From contig JANMZR010000097.1 of assembly GCA_031383555.1 (NCBI GenBank), positions 1 to 23,710 of the forward strand: a stretch of 23,710 bases of DNA. Reading direction: 5' to 3'. Below the pieces are notes generated by a model that worked only from the letters and a program-made list of their open reading frames with translations, made no database searches and was not told the origin of the DNA. The first letter of the stretch is position 1; every line of letters begins with the position of its first letter. The DNA is from JANMZR01 sp031383555 (GTDB lineage: Bacteria; Bacteroidota; Bacteroidia; Cytophagales; Spirosomataceae). Position numbers and translations under genes: made by a program. Positions 1 to 8,120 of the stretch are shown here, one piece after another.

Positions 1-639
1 CCAAAATCAAGTGGTCAACAATCAATTTTGGAATCCGACGAACGCCAGCCCAATATGAAACCCGACATTGTTAATAAAATAGACGAAAAATTGGGTTTAG
101 AATTTATTACAGAGCGAGAAAGAGAACTTAATTTATCTGAATATTTGGAGGGCTATCCACTTGAATTTAGCCCAATAGATTTACTAGATTATATTTATGC
201 GGTGTTGCATTCGCCCAATTACCGTGAAAAATACAAAGAGTTTTTGAAAATCGATTTCCCTAGAGTACCCTATCCTAAAAATCCATATCAATTTTGGCAG
301 TTGGTAAGTGTAGGTAGTAAAATTAGAAAAATTCATTTACTTGAAAGCCCAAAAGTGGAGCAATTTATAACTCAATATCCTGTAGATGGGAATAACATAG
401 TTACAAAACCTAAGTACGAAAACAGTAAAGTTTTTATAAACGAAAGCCAATACTTTGATAATGTGCCTGAAATAGCTTGGAATTTCTACATAGGAGGCTA
501 CCAGCCCGCTCAAAAATGGCTAAAAGATAGAAAGGAGCGCACACTTGAATTTGAGGATATACAGCACTATCAGAAAATAATTGTTGCACTAACCGAAACC
601 AGCCGTTTGATGGTGGAGGTTGATTTAATTGATTTGTAA
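1..639 (+). CDS. Type ISP restriction-modification enzyme, C-terminal part (5' partial)
   Basis: The frame is open from base 1, so the gene enters from the left and only about 212 C-terminal residues are present; the TTG at 28 is not a credible start. The visible part resembles the C-terminal target-recognition region of type ISP (LlaBIII-like) enzymes. Its marks are a DYIYAVLHSPNYREKYKEFL segment, then KIDFPRVPYP, then FWQLV, and near the end WNFYIGGYQPAQKWLKDRK followed by HYQKIIVAL. Full-length family members are single polypeptides with nuclease, translocase, methyltransferase and target-recognition parts. They methylate one strand of an asymmetric site and cut unmodified foreign DNA. The nuclease, helicase and methylase parts would lie outside the window, so activity cannot be judged. 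The next gene follows after 22 nt and is probably co-transcribed. Family assignment is by recognised sequence pattern. Confidence 0.8.
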   Translation, partial: PKSSGQQSILESDERQPNMKPDIVNKIDEKLGLEFITERERELNLSEYLEGYPLEFSPIDLLDYIYAVLHSPNYREKYKEFLKIDFPRVPYPKNPYQFWQLVSVGSKIRKIHLLESPKVEQFITQYPVDGNNIVTKPKYENSKVFINESQYFDNVPEIAWNFYIGGYQPAQKWLKDRKERTLEFEDIQHYQKIIVALTETSRLMVEVDLIDL

Positions 640-661
640 ACTAAATAATTAAACACAAATA

Positions 662-1546
662 ATGATTGACAAAAACCTGTTCTTTAATCAATATCAGCTT
701 AATTATTTTAATTACAAACAAAATTCACTTGAAATTTTGCTAAAGAAAAAACCGCCAGCAAAATTAAAGCATCAAATTTTTGGATTCGATGAGGAAGAAT
801 ATAAACTATCAATTCAATGTGATATTCGCCAAACTTATTTTCAAGCATTAGAAACTGTTTTTGAATTATTTTTTGTTTTAAGTCCTGACATTAATGGAAT
901 ATTTAGTGAAGAGATTATTGAAAAGCTTTCAACCTCTGGTTTTTCTTATGATAAAATAAAATCAATTTATGAAAATGAAAAATACTTAGATTATTTGAAC
1001 AATACAGTACATTATCCTGATAAAACGAAAAGTAAAGTTGGCGAATTTATTTTTTATTTTGGAATTTATAAATTTGAGAAATACGAGCCATTGATTCCTG
1101 AAAGCATAAATGCAATAAAATTTGCTTTAAGGTGTTTGGCTGAAGAATTTCAGGATAGGCGAGAGTATAATTGTTATAAACATGGATTAAGAATTATTCC
1201 AGCATTAAAAAATATTTCCTTTCATGACCCGGCATCTTGGGAGAACATACTTGGAGAAAATGTAAAATTTAATCTTAATAATTCAATGTCTTTTTATTCT
1301 TATGATAAAAAAACAAATATAACAGAATGGATTACAAAAAAATTTGATACCAATAGAGATATTAGAATGACCAAACTATGTTCTAATTTAATATGGAATA
1401 TGATAAAAAGTAAGGCGGTAGCTTTCAATAGAGGTAAGCATAAACCTGATGCAAAAATTGAGGTAATGTTTTTTGGTATCGACGAAATAAAAAAGGCCAT
1501 GAAAAGAAATCACAATTTTAGCGAATTTATTGTAGAATATAAGTAG
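662..1546 (+). CDS. Hypothetical protein beside the ISP restriction gene, possible HEPN-like motif
   Basis: I do not recognise this 294-residue protein. It is soluble-looking, rich in Lys, Asn, Phe and Tyr, with no signal peptide or membrane segment. Around residues 165-177 it carries DRREYNCYKHGLR, which contains R-x6-H. That spacing is allowed for the catalytic RX4-6H motif of HEPN ribonucleases, although the polar residue usual right after Arg is here Glu. The stretch FQALETVFELFFVL near residue 60 and the segment around 150-177 look helical, as a HEPN fold would. The start ATG lies 22 nt after the ISP stop, so the two genes are likely one operon ending at the terminator at 1562-1594. Its place suggests a defence accessory or cargo gene, but this is inference from context; the HEPN idea is weak. 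Confidence 0.75.
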   Translation: MIDKNLFFNQYQLNYFNYKQNSLEILLKKKPPAKLKHQIFGFDEEEYKLSIQCDIRQTYFQALETVFELFFVLSPDINGIFSEEIIEKLSTSGFSYDKIKSIYENEKYLDYLNNTVHYPDKTKSKVGEFIFYFGIYKFEKYEPLIPESINAIKFALRCLAEEFQDRREYNCYKHGLRIIPALKNISFHDPASWENILGENVKFNLNNSMSFYSYDKKTNITEWITKKFDTNRDIRMTKLCSNLIWNMIKSKAVAFNRGKHKPDAKIEVMFFGIDEIKKAMKRNHNFSEFIVEYK

Positions 1547-1561
1547 CATGATTAAACTTTG

Positions 1562-1594
1562 AAAAAAAGCCGCTAATTAATGAGCGGCTTTTTT
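1562..1594 (+). terminator. Intrinsic terminator after the ISP operon
   Basis: GCCGCT at 1569-1574 pairs with AGCGGC at 1583-1588 around an 8-nt loop. The stem is preceded by seven A and followed by six T, so it could work in both directions. It lies 16 nt after the stop codon of the 294-residue gene. Confidence 0.85.
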
Positions 1595-1687
1595 AGTATG
1601 TGGTTTTTGAATAACTAGTCTAATATCAAATTGCTTTTTAATCTGACACCAGTAAAATTATATTCTCATTAATTATTGAAAGTGTAT

Positions 1688-1711
1688 TTGTGTATCAAAT
1701 TGTGTATCAAA
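1688..1711. repeat. Perfect 12-bp tandem repeat next to tRNA-Ala
   Basis: TTGTGTATCAAA occurs at 1688-1699 and again at 1700-1711 without a mismatch, and a partial copy (GTGTAT) precedes it at 1682-1687. It lies in a 185-bp non-coding stretch between the terminator of the restriction operon and the tRNA-Ala gene. Short direct repeats beside a tRNA gene can be arm-type binding sites of a tyrosine recombinase. No integrase is visible in the window, so that role is inference. Confidence 0.7.
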
Positions 1712-1739
1712 TTTATTCAACCTAAATTTACAAAAATAA

Positions 1740-1773
1740 AAAAGCCTCACAATCCATTGATTATGAGGCTTTT
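1740..1773 (-). terminator. Terminator of tRNA-Ala
   Basis: AGCCTCA at 1743-1749 pairs with TGAGGCT at 1764-1770, extended by A/T pairs. On the minus strand the hairpin begins 7 nt after the tRNA 3' end and is followed by a T-rich tract (complement of the A-rich run at 1732-1742). Confidence 0.8.
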
Positions 1774-1779
1774 ATGAAG

Positions 1780-1853
1780 TGGAGAATATCGGATTCGAAC
1801 CGATGACCCCTTGCCTGCCAGGCAAGTACTCTAGCCAACTGAGCTAATCCCCC
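1780..1853 (-). tRNA. tRNA-Ala (anticodon GGC)
   Basis: On the minus strand a complete 74-nt cloverleaf can be drawn. The acceptor strands GGGGGAT and ATTCTCC pair and include G3-U70, the alanine identity pair. The D arm carries AGCTCAGTTGG. The anticodon stem CTTGC/GCAAG closes a 7-nt loop with anticodon GGC (complement of 1817-1819). The T arm ATCGG-TTCGAAT-CCGAT is perfect, and the discriminator base is A. The CCA end is not encoded. Its 3' end faces the restriction genes to the left, the usual side for island integration. Confidence 0.96.
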
Positions 1854-1916
1854 TTTTCTTTAGTTTTTTAGATTTTAGATTTCAAATTTTTGAATCTAAT
1901 TTCTAATTTAAGAATG

Positions 1917-1947
1917 CAAAGATGCTTGATTTTTTTCAAAAAACAAA
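1917..1947 (-). promoter_or_regulatory. Candidate promoter of tRNA-Ala
   Basis: Minus-strand reading gives TTTG at 1944-1947, a 19-nt spacer and CATCTTTG at 1917-1924. This matches the Bacteroidota pattern TTTG-N19-TAnnTTTG except for one base in the -7 box. It overlaps the 3' end of the NlpC/P60 gene and would give a precursor with a leader of roughly 55-60 nt, which contains a dispersed A/T-rich repeat. Confidence 0.5.
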
Positions 1948-2505
1948 AGGGCGTGTTGCTTTTGCAAAGGCTTTTTTCCAATAATCTGTAAAAACGTTAT
2001 CTTCCCGAACACCTTTGCTGGTTGTTGAATGGATAAATAATATTTTTTCAGGATAATTCACCTCTGTGACTAAACCAACATGGCTAATTCTGTTTTGGCT
2101 TGAGGTGTTAAAAAACACTAAATCCCCTTTTTGAACTTGACCCAAATCAATTTCAATACCCACCTCAGCTTGTTGATAAGAAATTCTAGGAATAGTCAAA
2201 CCCATGTTTTGACATACTTTAAAAATCAAACCAGAGCAGTCCATTCCAGCATCTGTAGTGCCTCCTGATTTGTAAGGAACGCCAGTAAATGTGCGTGCCA
2301 TAGATATCAATTCACTTGTTTGGATGCTATTTTTTTTAGTGATGAGTTTTTCAATATCCTTTTCAGTTTTGTGGGTATGGGTATTTGAAGAAGATTTATT
2401 GGAACGAAATATTTTACATGAACTAATTGAAAATGAAAAAGTTATCAACCAAAATAATATTCTAAAATGTTGAAATAAAAAGCCTTTATGTCTTATACTA
2501 TTCAT
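1936..2505 (-). CDS. NlpC/P60 family lipoprotein (cell-wall peptidase)
   Basis: A 189-residue envelope protein. The N-terminus has a basic start, a hydrophobic core (about residues 16-27) and a lipobox ending in Cys30 (SISSC), so it is probably a lipoprotein. The mature part is one NlpC/P60 domain (about 64-189). It has catalytic Cys90 in MDCSGL, His142 in SHVGLV and a third polar position at His159 in FIHS, the order expected of the Cys-His-His triad. Enzymes of this family cut gamma-D-glutamyl-diamino acid bonds in peptidoglycan stem peptides, in turnover or division. It follows tex after 27 nt and is probably the last gene of the addA-like/tex/nlpC transcript. The family and active site are clear; the physiological target is not. 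Confidence 0.9.
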   Translation of the reverse strand: MNSIRHKGFLFQHFRILFWLITFSFSISSCKIFRSNKSSSNTHTHKTEKDIEKLITKKNSIQTSELISMARTFTGVPYKSGGTTDAGMDCSGLIFKVCQNMGLTIPRISYQQAEVGIEIDLGQVQKGDLVFFNTSSQNRISHVGLVTEVNYPEKILFIHSTTSKGVREDNVFTDYWKKAFAKATRPFVF

Positions 2506-2532
2506 AATTTATCATTTTTTATTCATCATTCC

Positions 2533-4650
2533 TCAAACCGTTTTCATTGTCAGCGCAATTCTCTTTCTAGCAATGTCAACCTCCACAACTTTCACTTTCA
2601 CATGCTGATGTAATTTTACAGCTTCATTCGGGTCGGTAATATATTTGTTTGACATTTGCGAGATATGCACCAAACCGTCCTGCTTTACACCAATGTCAAC
2701 AAAAGCACCAAAGGCCGTAATATTGGTTATAATGCCAGGCAATAACATTCCTTCATGCAAATCATCAATTTTTTTAACTGTACTATCAAATTCAAAAACT
2801 GTAAGCTTCTCCCTTGGATCGAGGCCCGGTTTTTCCAATTCCTTCAAAATATCTTGCAAAGTATGTATACCCTTTTCGGCTGTAACATATTTTTGCGCTA
2901 TAATTTGCTTTCTCAACGCCTCATTACTCATCAAATCTTGAATAGTACAACGCAAATCTGATGCCATTTTTTCAACAATATCATAACTTTCGGGGTGTAC
3001 AGCCGAATTATCTAGCATATTTTTTCCACCTGCAATTCTCAAAAATCCTGCACATTGTTCAAACGCTTTTTCACCTAACCGTGGCACTTTTTTTAATTGA
3101 GTTCTTGAAATAAAATTCCCATTTTCCTTTCTGAAATCTACAATATTTTGGGCGATAACAGGACCTAATCCAGACACATAAGCCAAAATATGTTTACTTG
3201 CTGTATTCAGGTTTACCCCTACCTTATTAACTGAGCTAATCACCACGTTATCAAGCATATCACGCAAAAGCTTTTGGTCTACATCGTGTTGGTACAGCCC
3301 TACCCCTATCGATTTTGGGTCAATTTTCACCAATTCAGCCAATGGATCCATCAGTCGGCGACCAATTGAAACCGCCCCACGAACCGTTACATCATGATTT
3401 GGAAACTCCTCACGAGCTACTGGCGAAGCCGAATAAATGGATGCCCCTTGCTCAGAAACCATATAAATTGGAACGTTTTCTATCCGAAGGTCTTTAACAA
3501 ATGCTTCAGTTTCACGACCAGCAGTTGCATTACCAATTGCAATCGCTTCAATTTTATGTTTTTTACAAATTTCCCAAATAATCTCCCCTGCTTTTATTAG
3601 CTCATTATTGCCATTATGTGGGTAAATCACCGTTTCAGCAACTAAATTGCCGTTGGTATTTAGCACAACAGTTTTGCAACCTGTCCGAAAACCAGGATCA
3701 ATCGCCAAAACCATTTTCTGACCTAATGGTGATGATAACAATAGCTGCCTTAGGTTTTCTGAAAAAATTCTAATTGCCTCAATGTCTGCTTTTTCTTTAG
3801 AGTTTTTAAAAAACTCCGTCTCCAAACTAGGCTTCATCAATCGGCTATAGGAGTCGTCCAATGCTTCTTTTACATATTTTTTTGGCTCAGGTAGGCCTTT
3901 CAAAAAGATAAATTCAAGTGCATTTATGGCCTGAGATTCTTCAGGATAAATACTAAGGCTTAAAATATTTTCATCTTCACCTCTTCGTATTGCCAATAGT
4001 CGATGTGAGGGTATTTTGGAAAGTTGCTCCGAAAACTGAAAATAGTCTAAATATTTTTGACCCTCAGTTTCCTTGTTTTTCTTTTTTTTTGAATAAATCC
4101 AAGCATTTCTCTCAAAAACTTTACGCACGGAGGCACGGGCACGATCGTCTTCATTGATCCATTCGGCGATAATATCTTTAGCACCATCAATGGCTTCTTT
4201 TGTTGTAAGTACCTGTTCATTAATATATTGCCTTGCTATTTCAATGACTCCAGGTTGCTTTTGCTCGAAAATAATTTTAGCCAAAGGCTCCAAACCTTTC
4301 TCAATGGCAACTGTAGCTTTGGTTTTCCGTTTTGGTTTGTAGGGCAAATATAAATCTTCCAAGAGGTTCAAATCAAAGCAATTTTTAAGCTTTTTCAAAA
4401 GCTCATCGGTCATTTTCCCTTGCTCTTTAATTGATGAAATTATGACCTCTTTTCGCTTTTCAATTTCTTTAAATTTTACGGAAAGTAGTCTAATATCTTC
4501 CACATGCACCTCATCAAGCCCTCCAGAAGCCTCTTTTCGATACCTTGAAATAAATGGCACCGTTGCTCCTTCATCTAGTAATTTTACAACTGCCTCAACT
4601 TGATTACGCCTAATACCCGAATATTGTGCTACTAAATCAACTATATACAT
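2533..4650 (-). CDS. tex: Tex family RNA-binding protein (YqgF, helix-hairpin-helix and S1 domains)
   Basis: A 705-residue cytoplasmic protein of the Tex/YhgF family, near the usual length. Domains in order: an N-terminal helical Tex region (SRYRKEASGGLDEV near 35-48), a YqgF/RNase-H-like domain starting about 313 (LAIDPGFRTGCKT), tandem helix-hairpin-helix motifs (about 480-545, including VSGLGPVIAQNIVDFR and VPRLGEKAFEQCAGFLRI), and a C-terminal S1 domain (about 635-703, GIITNITAFGAFVDIG and DGLVHIS). Tex proteins bind nucleic acid and are linked to transcription and RNA metabolism, but the exact reaction is unsettled. The ATG start gives the expected N-terminus. It lies 26 nt after the helicase-nuclease gene and 27 nt before nlpC, so co-transcription is likely. 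Confidence 0.95.
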   Translation of the reverse strand: MYIVDLVAQYSGIRRNQVEAVVKLLDEGATVPFISRYRKEASGGLDEVHVEDIRLLSVKFKEIEKRKEVIISSIKEQGKMTDELLKKLKNCFDLNLLEDLYLPYKPKRKTKATVAIEKGLEPLAKIIFEQKQPGVIEIARQYINEQVLTTKEAIDGAKDIIAEWINEDDRARASVRKVFERNAWIYSKKKKNKETEGQKYLDYFQFSEQLSKIPSHRLLAIRRGEDENILSLSIYPEESQAINALEFIFLKGLPEPKKYVKEALDDSYSRLMKPSLETEFFKNSKEKADIEAIRIFSENLRQLLLSSPLGQKMVLAIDPGFRTGCKTVVLNTNGNLVAETVIYPHNGNNELIKAGEIIWEICKKHKIEAIAIGNATAGRETEAFVKDLRIENVPIYMVSEQGASIYSASPVAREEFPNHDVTVRGAVSIGRRLMDPLAELVKIDPKSIGVGLYQHDVDQKLLRDMLDNVVISSVNKVGVNLNTASKHILAYVSGLGPVIAQNIVDFRKENGNFISRTQLKKVPRLGEKAFEQCAGFLRIAGGKNMLDNSAVHPESYDIVEKMASDLRCTIQDLMSNEALRKQIIAQKYVTAEKGIHTLQDILKELEKPGLDPREKLTVFEFDSTVKKIDDLHEGMLLPGIITNITAFGAFVDIGVKQDGLVHISQMSNKYITDPNEAVKLHQHVKVKVVEVDIARKRIALTMKTV

Positions 4651-4676
4651 TCAATTATTTTTGTTTTTGAAAATTT

Positions 4677-7600
4677 TTAATACACCTTAATAATATCCAT
4701 CTCCTCCAAATAAACTATATACGTTTCTATTTTTGGAAATGACATTTCTCTCAATAAATCACAATAAATTTTTATTTGCTGGCGGTGTTCTTTTCGTTCA
4801 ACTCCCGATTTATAATCAATTATCACAGTCTTGTTTTTGAAAAAATTAACTCGGTCTGGTCGTTGTGTTTTACCTGATGGTAGTAAAATATCCATCTCAT
4901 TTTTATATTTTACTCCCTCCACAAAACAGTCAGCTATTAAAGGCAAATTAACTAAAGTAGTTAACTGAGCAGTTAAAAAACCTATTTCACTTTCAGAAAT
5001 TAAACCACTATTAAAGCCTTGATTTACAGCCCATTCAATGTCATCTATTGTGCCTAGTTTTGATAATACTTCATGTATTTGATTACCCTTTTCTCTGTTT
5101 TGATCATCATAAGGATATGAAATCTCGCCTTTTGAGGAGATAGATTTCTTGTTTTCTAGATTAAAATAGGAAGCAGGAATTTTGGTTTGAAATACAATTT
5201 TTGATTCATTAAATGCCTGATTTTTAATGCCAGTACTTAAAACATAATTAAAAGATTCATCCACAAAAACAACTTTATCTTTCAAAAAATAGTAAAATAA
5301 ATTTCCTATATTTTGAATGCTAGCTTCATTTTCTGGCTTAGCATCTTTTTTAACATGTTGAGGGTCAATTGGTTTTATTGTATGCCTTGTTAAAATGTAT
5401 AAACGTTGTTCGGCTCGGGTCAATGCCACATAGAGCAAATTAATAGCTTCTAAAAAGTATAATTCTTCCTCTATATCATATTGAGTATGTATTTCAGTTT
5501 TTTTCAATTGGCTCGATGCATTTAAACTTGCAATTGGCAAGTCATTTAACAATTCTTTATCTGTCAATTCATGATAATTTACTTCATCTAAATGCACCCA
5601 AACCTGATCATAGTATTTAATTTTAAGCCCCCAGGTGGCCTCTGGTATAATCACAATTGGGTATTGAAGGCCTTTTGCTTTATGAATTGTAGTTATTGTA
5701 ATTGAATTAGACTGGGATGGTGAAATAGAAATTTTCGACTTATTTTCATTCCAAAAGTTGAGAAATTCTAGAATATTATCAGTTTTGGTGCTTTTAAATT
5801 TAATTATTTCATCTAAAAAAGCATACAAATACTCTTGCTCAGCCTTATTTTCCAATAATTTGAATGAAAATATTAAATATTCCGCCAGTTCATAAAGAGA
5901 TGAATTTTGAACAATTTGTGGTGAAGCGTCAAAACCAAAGGAATTAAAATATTCCAATATTTGAGTAACCGACTCATTTTCAACAAGTTGATTTATTTCT
6001 CCTTCATTATTTGGAATGGCCGAATTAAGTATAAATTTATGAAAATGAACAATGGCTTGGTATCTGATTAACTGATTACTACTGGCCACTATTTCAACGA
6101 TATCCATCAAAAAATTCAAATTATTTGAAAACGATAACAAAATAGAATCGGCAGATATGATTGGTATATTATTGTTATTAAGATAGTTAGCTAATATTTT
6201 GGCCACATCATTTTTACGACAAAGTATGGCTATATCCTTATATTCAAAGCCGTCATCAATACTTTTATTTATTATTTCTATAATTTTAGGGTCTTCAATT
6301 ATTGATTTATTCTTTACAAAATTAGGTTCATCTTCATTAGTTTCTGACTCAGATTCAGATAGTTGAAAATTATCTTCAAGTAATTTTTCAGCTTCAATAT
6401 TTTTAAAAATAATCTCAATATGAGCCCCAGAGGGTACCTTTTCTGGTTTTGTCTGGCTAAAAGTTTCATTAAAAGTTTTACCTAATAGTTTAAATTCACG
6501 CAGGAATGGCTCGTGATTTTTAATAAACATAAACAAATCGTTATTAAAATCTATAATTTCTGAAAAACTACGGTAGTTTATACTCAGGTTCTTAGGAATT
6601 AAATGTGGCCCAATCGCCAAAATATGGTCAACTAAAAAGGAATCGGGGTTTAAATCAGCCGATAAAGCCTCTAAATTTCTATTGTACAAATTAATAATTT
6701 GACTCATATCGCCTCCTCGAAAGCGATAAATAGCCTGTTTTGGATCACCAACTACCAAGCATTCAAGGCCTTGCGTTAAAGAATTAGAAAATAGTGGAAG
6801 AAAATTTTGGAATTGGATTGGGGAAGTATCTTGAAACTCGTCAATCATTATATGGTTGAATTTTTCGCCAATTCGCTCATAAATATAGGGTACTGGCTCA
6901 TTGGCCACCACATTTAGGATTGCTTTATTAAACTCTGAAATGTGCACAATGCCATTTTCAGCCTTCAAGTTTTCAATTTCAAATTTGAATTGACGTAAAA
7001 GTGAAAGCTTAAAAAGATTTTTAGAGATTGCTTTCAGTAAGATATATTTTGAATTTTCAACTTCAACTATTTCTTCATATTTGACAAGAATTGCCAATAG
7101 CTCAGTTTTGATAGCGTCAATAAATTCAGCTTTAGGAGATTTTGCTTTATACCAAACATCATCATTTTTTGCTTTTTGAACATAAGAATTAAATTTATCG
7201 AATAGGTTTACTCTATTTGCTCTTTTTTCAAAACTAGCCAATATTCCTTTTCCTGTTTGGAAAAAATCAGAGTTTACTAAACCTTTATTATAACAAATTA
7301 ATTTGAAGTTATTAGCCAGTTCAATTAATCCTAATTCAGAATTTTCCAAATAATCAAAAATTTGATTAGAAATCACTCTTAGCGACTCTAAAGGAAGATC
7401 CTGAATTTTATCTAAATACTTTATTTTTGAGTCAGAAAATAGGCTTTTTGCAAAGTCGGCAAAGGATTTTGGCAAGTTATTCCACGATTTCCCTTCATCG
7501 GCTAATTGATTTACATAATTAATAATAGCTTCAGAAAGTGTTTCTTCGGTATCGCTACCTACTTTCGAAATAAAGCTTTCGGTTGCAGGAAGTAATATTT

Positions 7601-8054
7601 CGTTGGCATCTAAAATAACCTCAATTTGATTATTATAACCCAATTGCATAGCAAAACCTGAAATTATTTTTTGAATAAAACTATCGATTGTACTTACCGA
7701 AAAATCAGAATAATGGTGAATTATAGTGTAAAAAGCTGCATTAGACCTTGCCTTAATCAATTCTAAGTCAATTTCTGTTGGCAGTTCCTTCAACAAAGTT
7801 TCAATTAATAAACTTCGTTTGTCAGCATTTTTAGGTTCAATTATATTTTCATTAGAAAGTAGCTCTAGATATTCTAAGATTCTGATTTTCATTTCATTAG
7901 CAGCATCATTTGTAAACGTTACCGCTAATATTTTACGAAAATAGAATGGGTCATTCGAAACAATAACCAATCTTATATATTCAATAGCCAAAGTGAAAGT
8001 TTTGCCCGACCCAGCCGAAGATGAATATACTTTGAATAAATTGGTTGAATTCAT
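4677..8054 (-). CDS. UvrD/RecB-type helicase-nuclease (AddA-like)
   Basis: A 1125-residue superfamily 1 DNA helicase fused to a RecB-type nuclease, the layout of AddA/RecB subunits that process double-strand breaks for recombination. Helicase motifs in order: Walker A SSAGSGKT (12-19), DEFQDTS (about 403), GDPKQAIYRFRGGD (about 432), NYRS, TIHKAKGLQ (about 786) and LYVALTRAEQRL (about 871). The C-terminal nuclease is complete: His in NQIHEVL, Asp1067 in RPDR, Asp1080-Tyr-Lys1082 in IIDYKSG, and a Q-x3-Y motif at 1093-1097. Cysteines of an AddB-like Fe-S cluster are absent, as expected for the A subunit. No AddB-like partner is in the window. The gene starts a block with tex and nlpC downstream. 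AddA-like is a family-level call; a RecB paralogue is possible. Confidence 0.88.
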   Translation of the reverse strand: MNSTNLFKVYSSSAGSGKTFTLAIEYIRLVIVSNDPFYFRKILAVTFTNDAANEMKIRILEYLELLSNENIIEPKNADKRSLLIETLLKELPTEIDLELIKARSNAAFYTIIHHYSDFSVSTIDSFIQKIISGFAMQLGYNNQIEVILDANEILLPATESFISKVGSDTEETLSEAIINYVNQLADEGKSWNNLPKSFADFAKSLFSDSKIKYLDKIQDLPLESLRVISNQIFDYLENSELGLIELANNFKLICYNKGLVNSDFFQTGKGILASFEKRANRVNLFDKFNSYVQKAKNDDVWYKAKSPKAEFIDAIKTELLAILVKYEEIVEVENSKYILLKAISKNLFKLSLLRQFKFEIENLKAENGIVHISEFNKAILNVVANEPVPYIYERIGEKFNHIMIDEFQDTSPIQFQNFLPLFSNSLTQGLECLVVGDPKQAIYRFRGGDMSQIINLYNRNLEALSADLNPDSFLVDHILAIGPHLIPKNLSINYRSFSEIIDFNNDLFMFIKNHEPFLREFKLLGKTFNETFSQTKPEKVPSGAHIEIIFKNIEAEKLLEDNFQLSESESETNEDEPNFVKNKSIIEDPKIIEIINKSIDDGFEYKDIAILCRKNDVAKILANYLNNNNIPIISADSILLSFSNNLNFLMDIVEIVASSNQLIRYQAIVHFHKFILNSAIPNNEGEINQLVENESVTQILEYFNSFGFDASPQIVQNSSLYELAEYLIFSFKLLENKAEQEYLYAFLDEIIKFKSTKTDNILEFLNFWNENKSKISISPSQSNSITITTIHKAKGLQYPIVIIPEATWGLKIKYYDQVWVHLDEVNYHELTDKELLNDLPIASLNASSQLKKTEIHTQYDIEEELYFLEAINLLYVALTRAEQRLYILTRHTIKPIDPQHVKKDAKPENEASIQNIGNLFYYFLKDKVVFVDESFNYVLSTGIKNQAFNESKIVFQTKIPASYFNLENKKSISSKGEISYPYDDQNREKGNQIHEVLSKLGTIDDIEWAVNQGFNSGLISESEIGFLTAQLTTLVNLPLIADCFVEGVKYKNEMDILLPSGKTQRPDRVNFFKNKTVIIDYKSGVERKEHRQQIKIYCDLLREMSFPKIETYIVYLEEMDIIKVY

Positions 8055-8060
8055 ACAGTA

Positions 8061-8092
8061 AAATAAATAAAAAAAGCAGGTAAAAACCTGCT
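8061..8092 (-). terminator. Terminator at the end of the his operon
   Basis: AGCAGGT at 8075-8081 and ACCTGCT at 8086-8092 form a 7-bp stem with a 4-nt loop. On the minus strand it is followed by TTTTTTTATTTATTT. It separates the outer-membrane protein gene from the helicase-nuclease gene, so these belong to different transcripts. Confidence 0.85.
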
Positions 8093-8120
8093 AAAAATCA
8101 CTTTTCCAAAAAATATTTTC

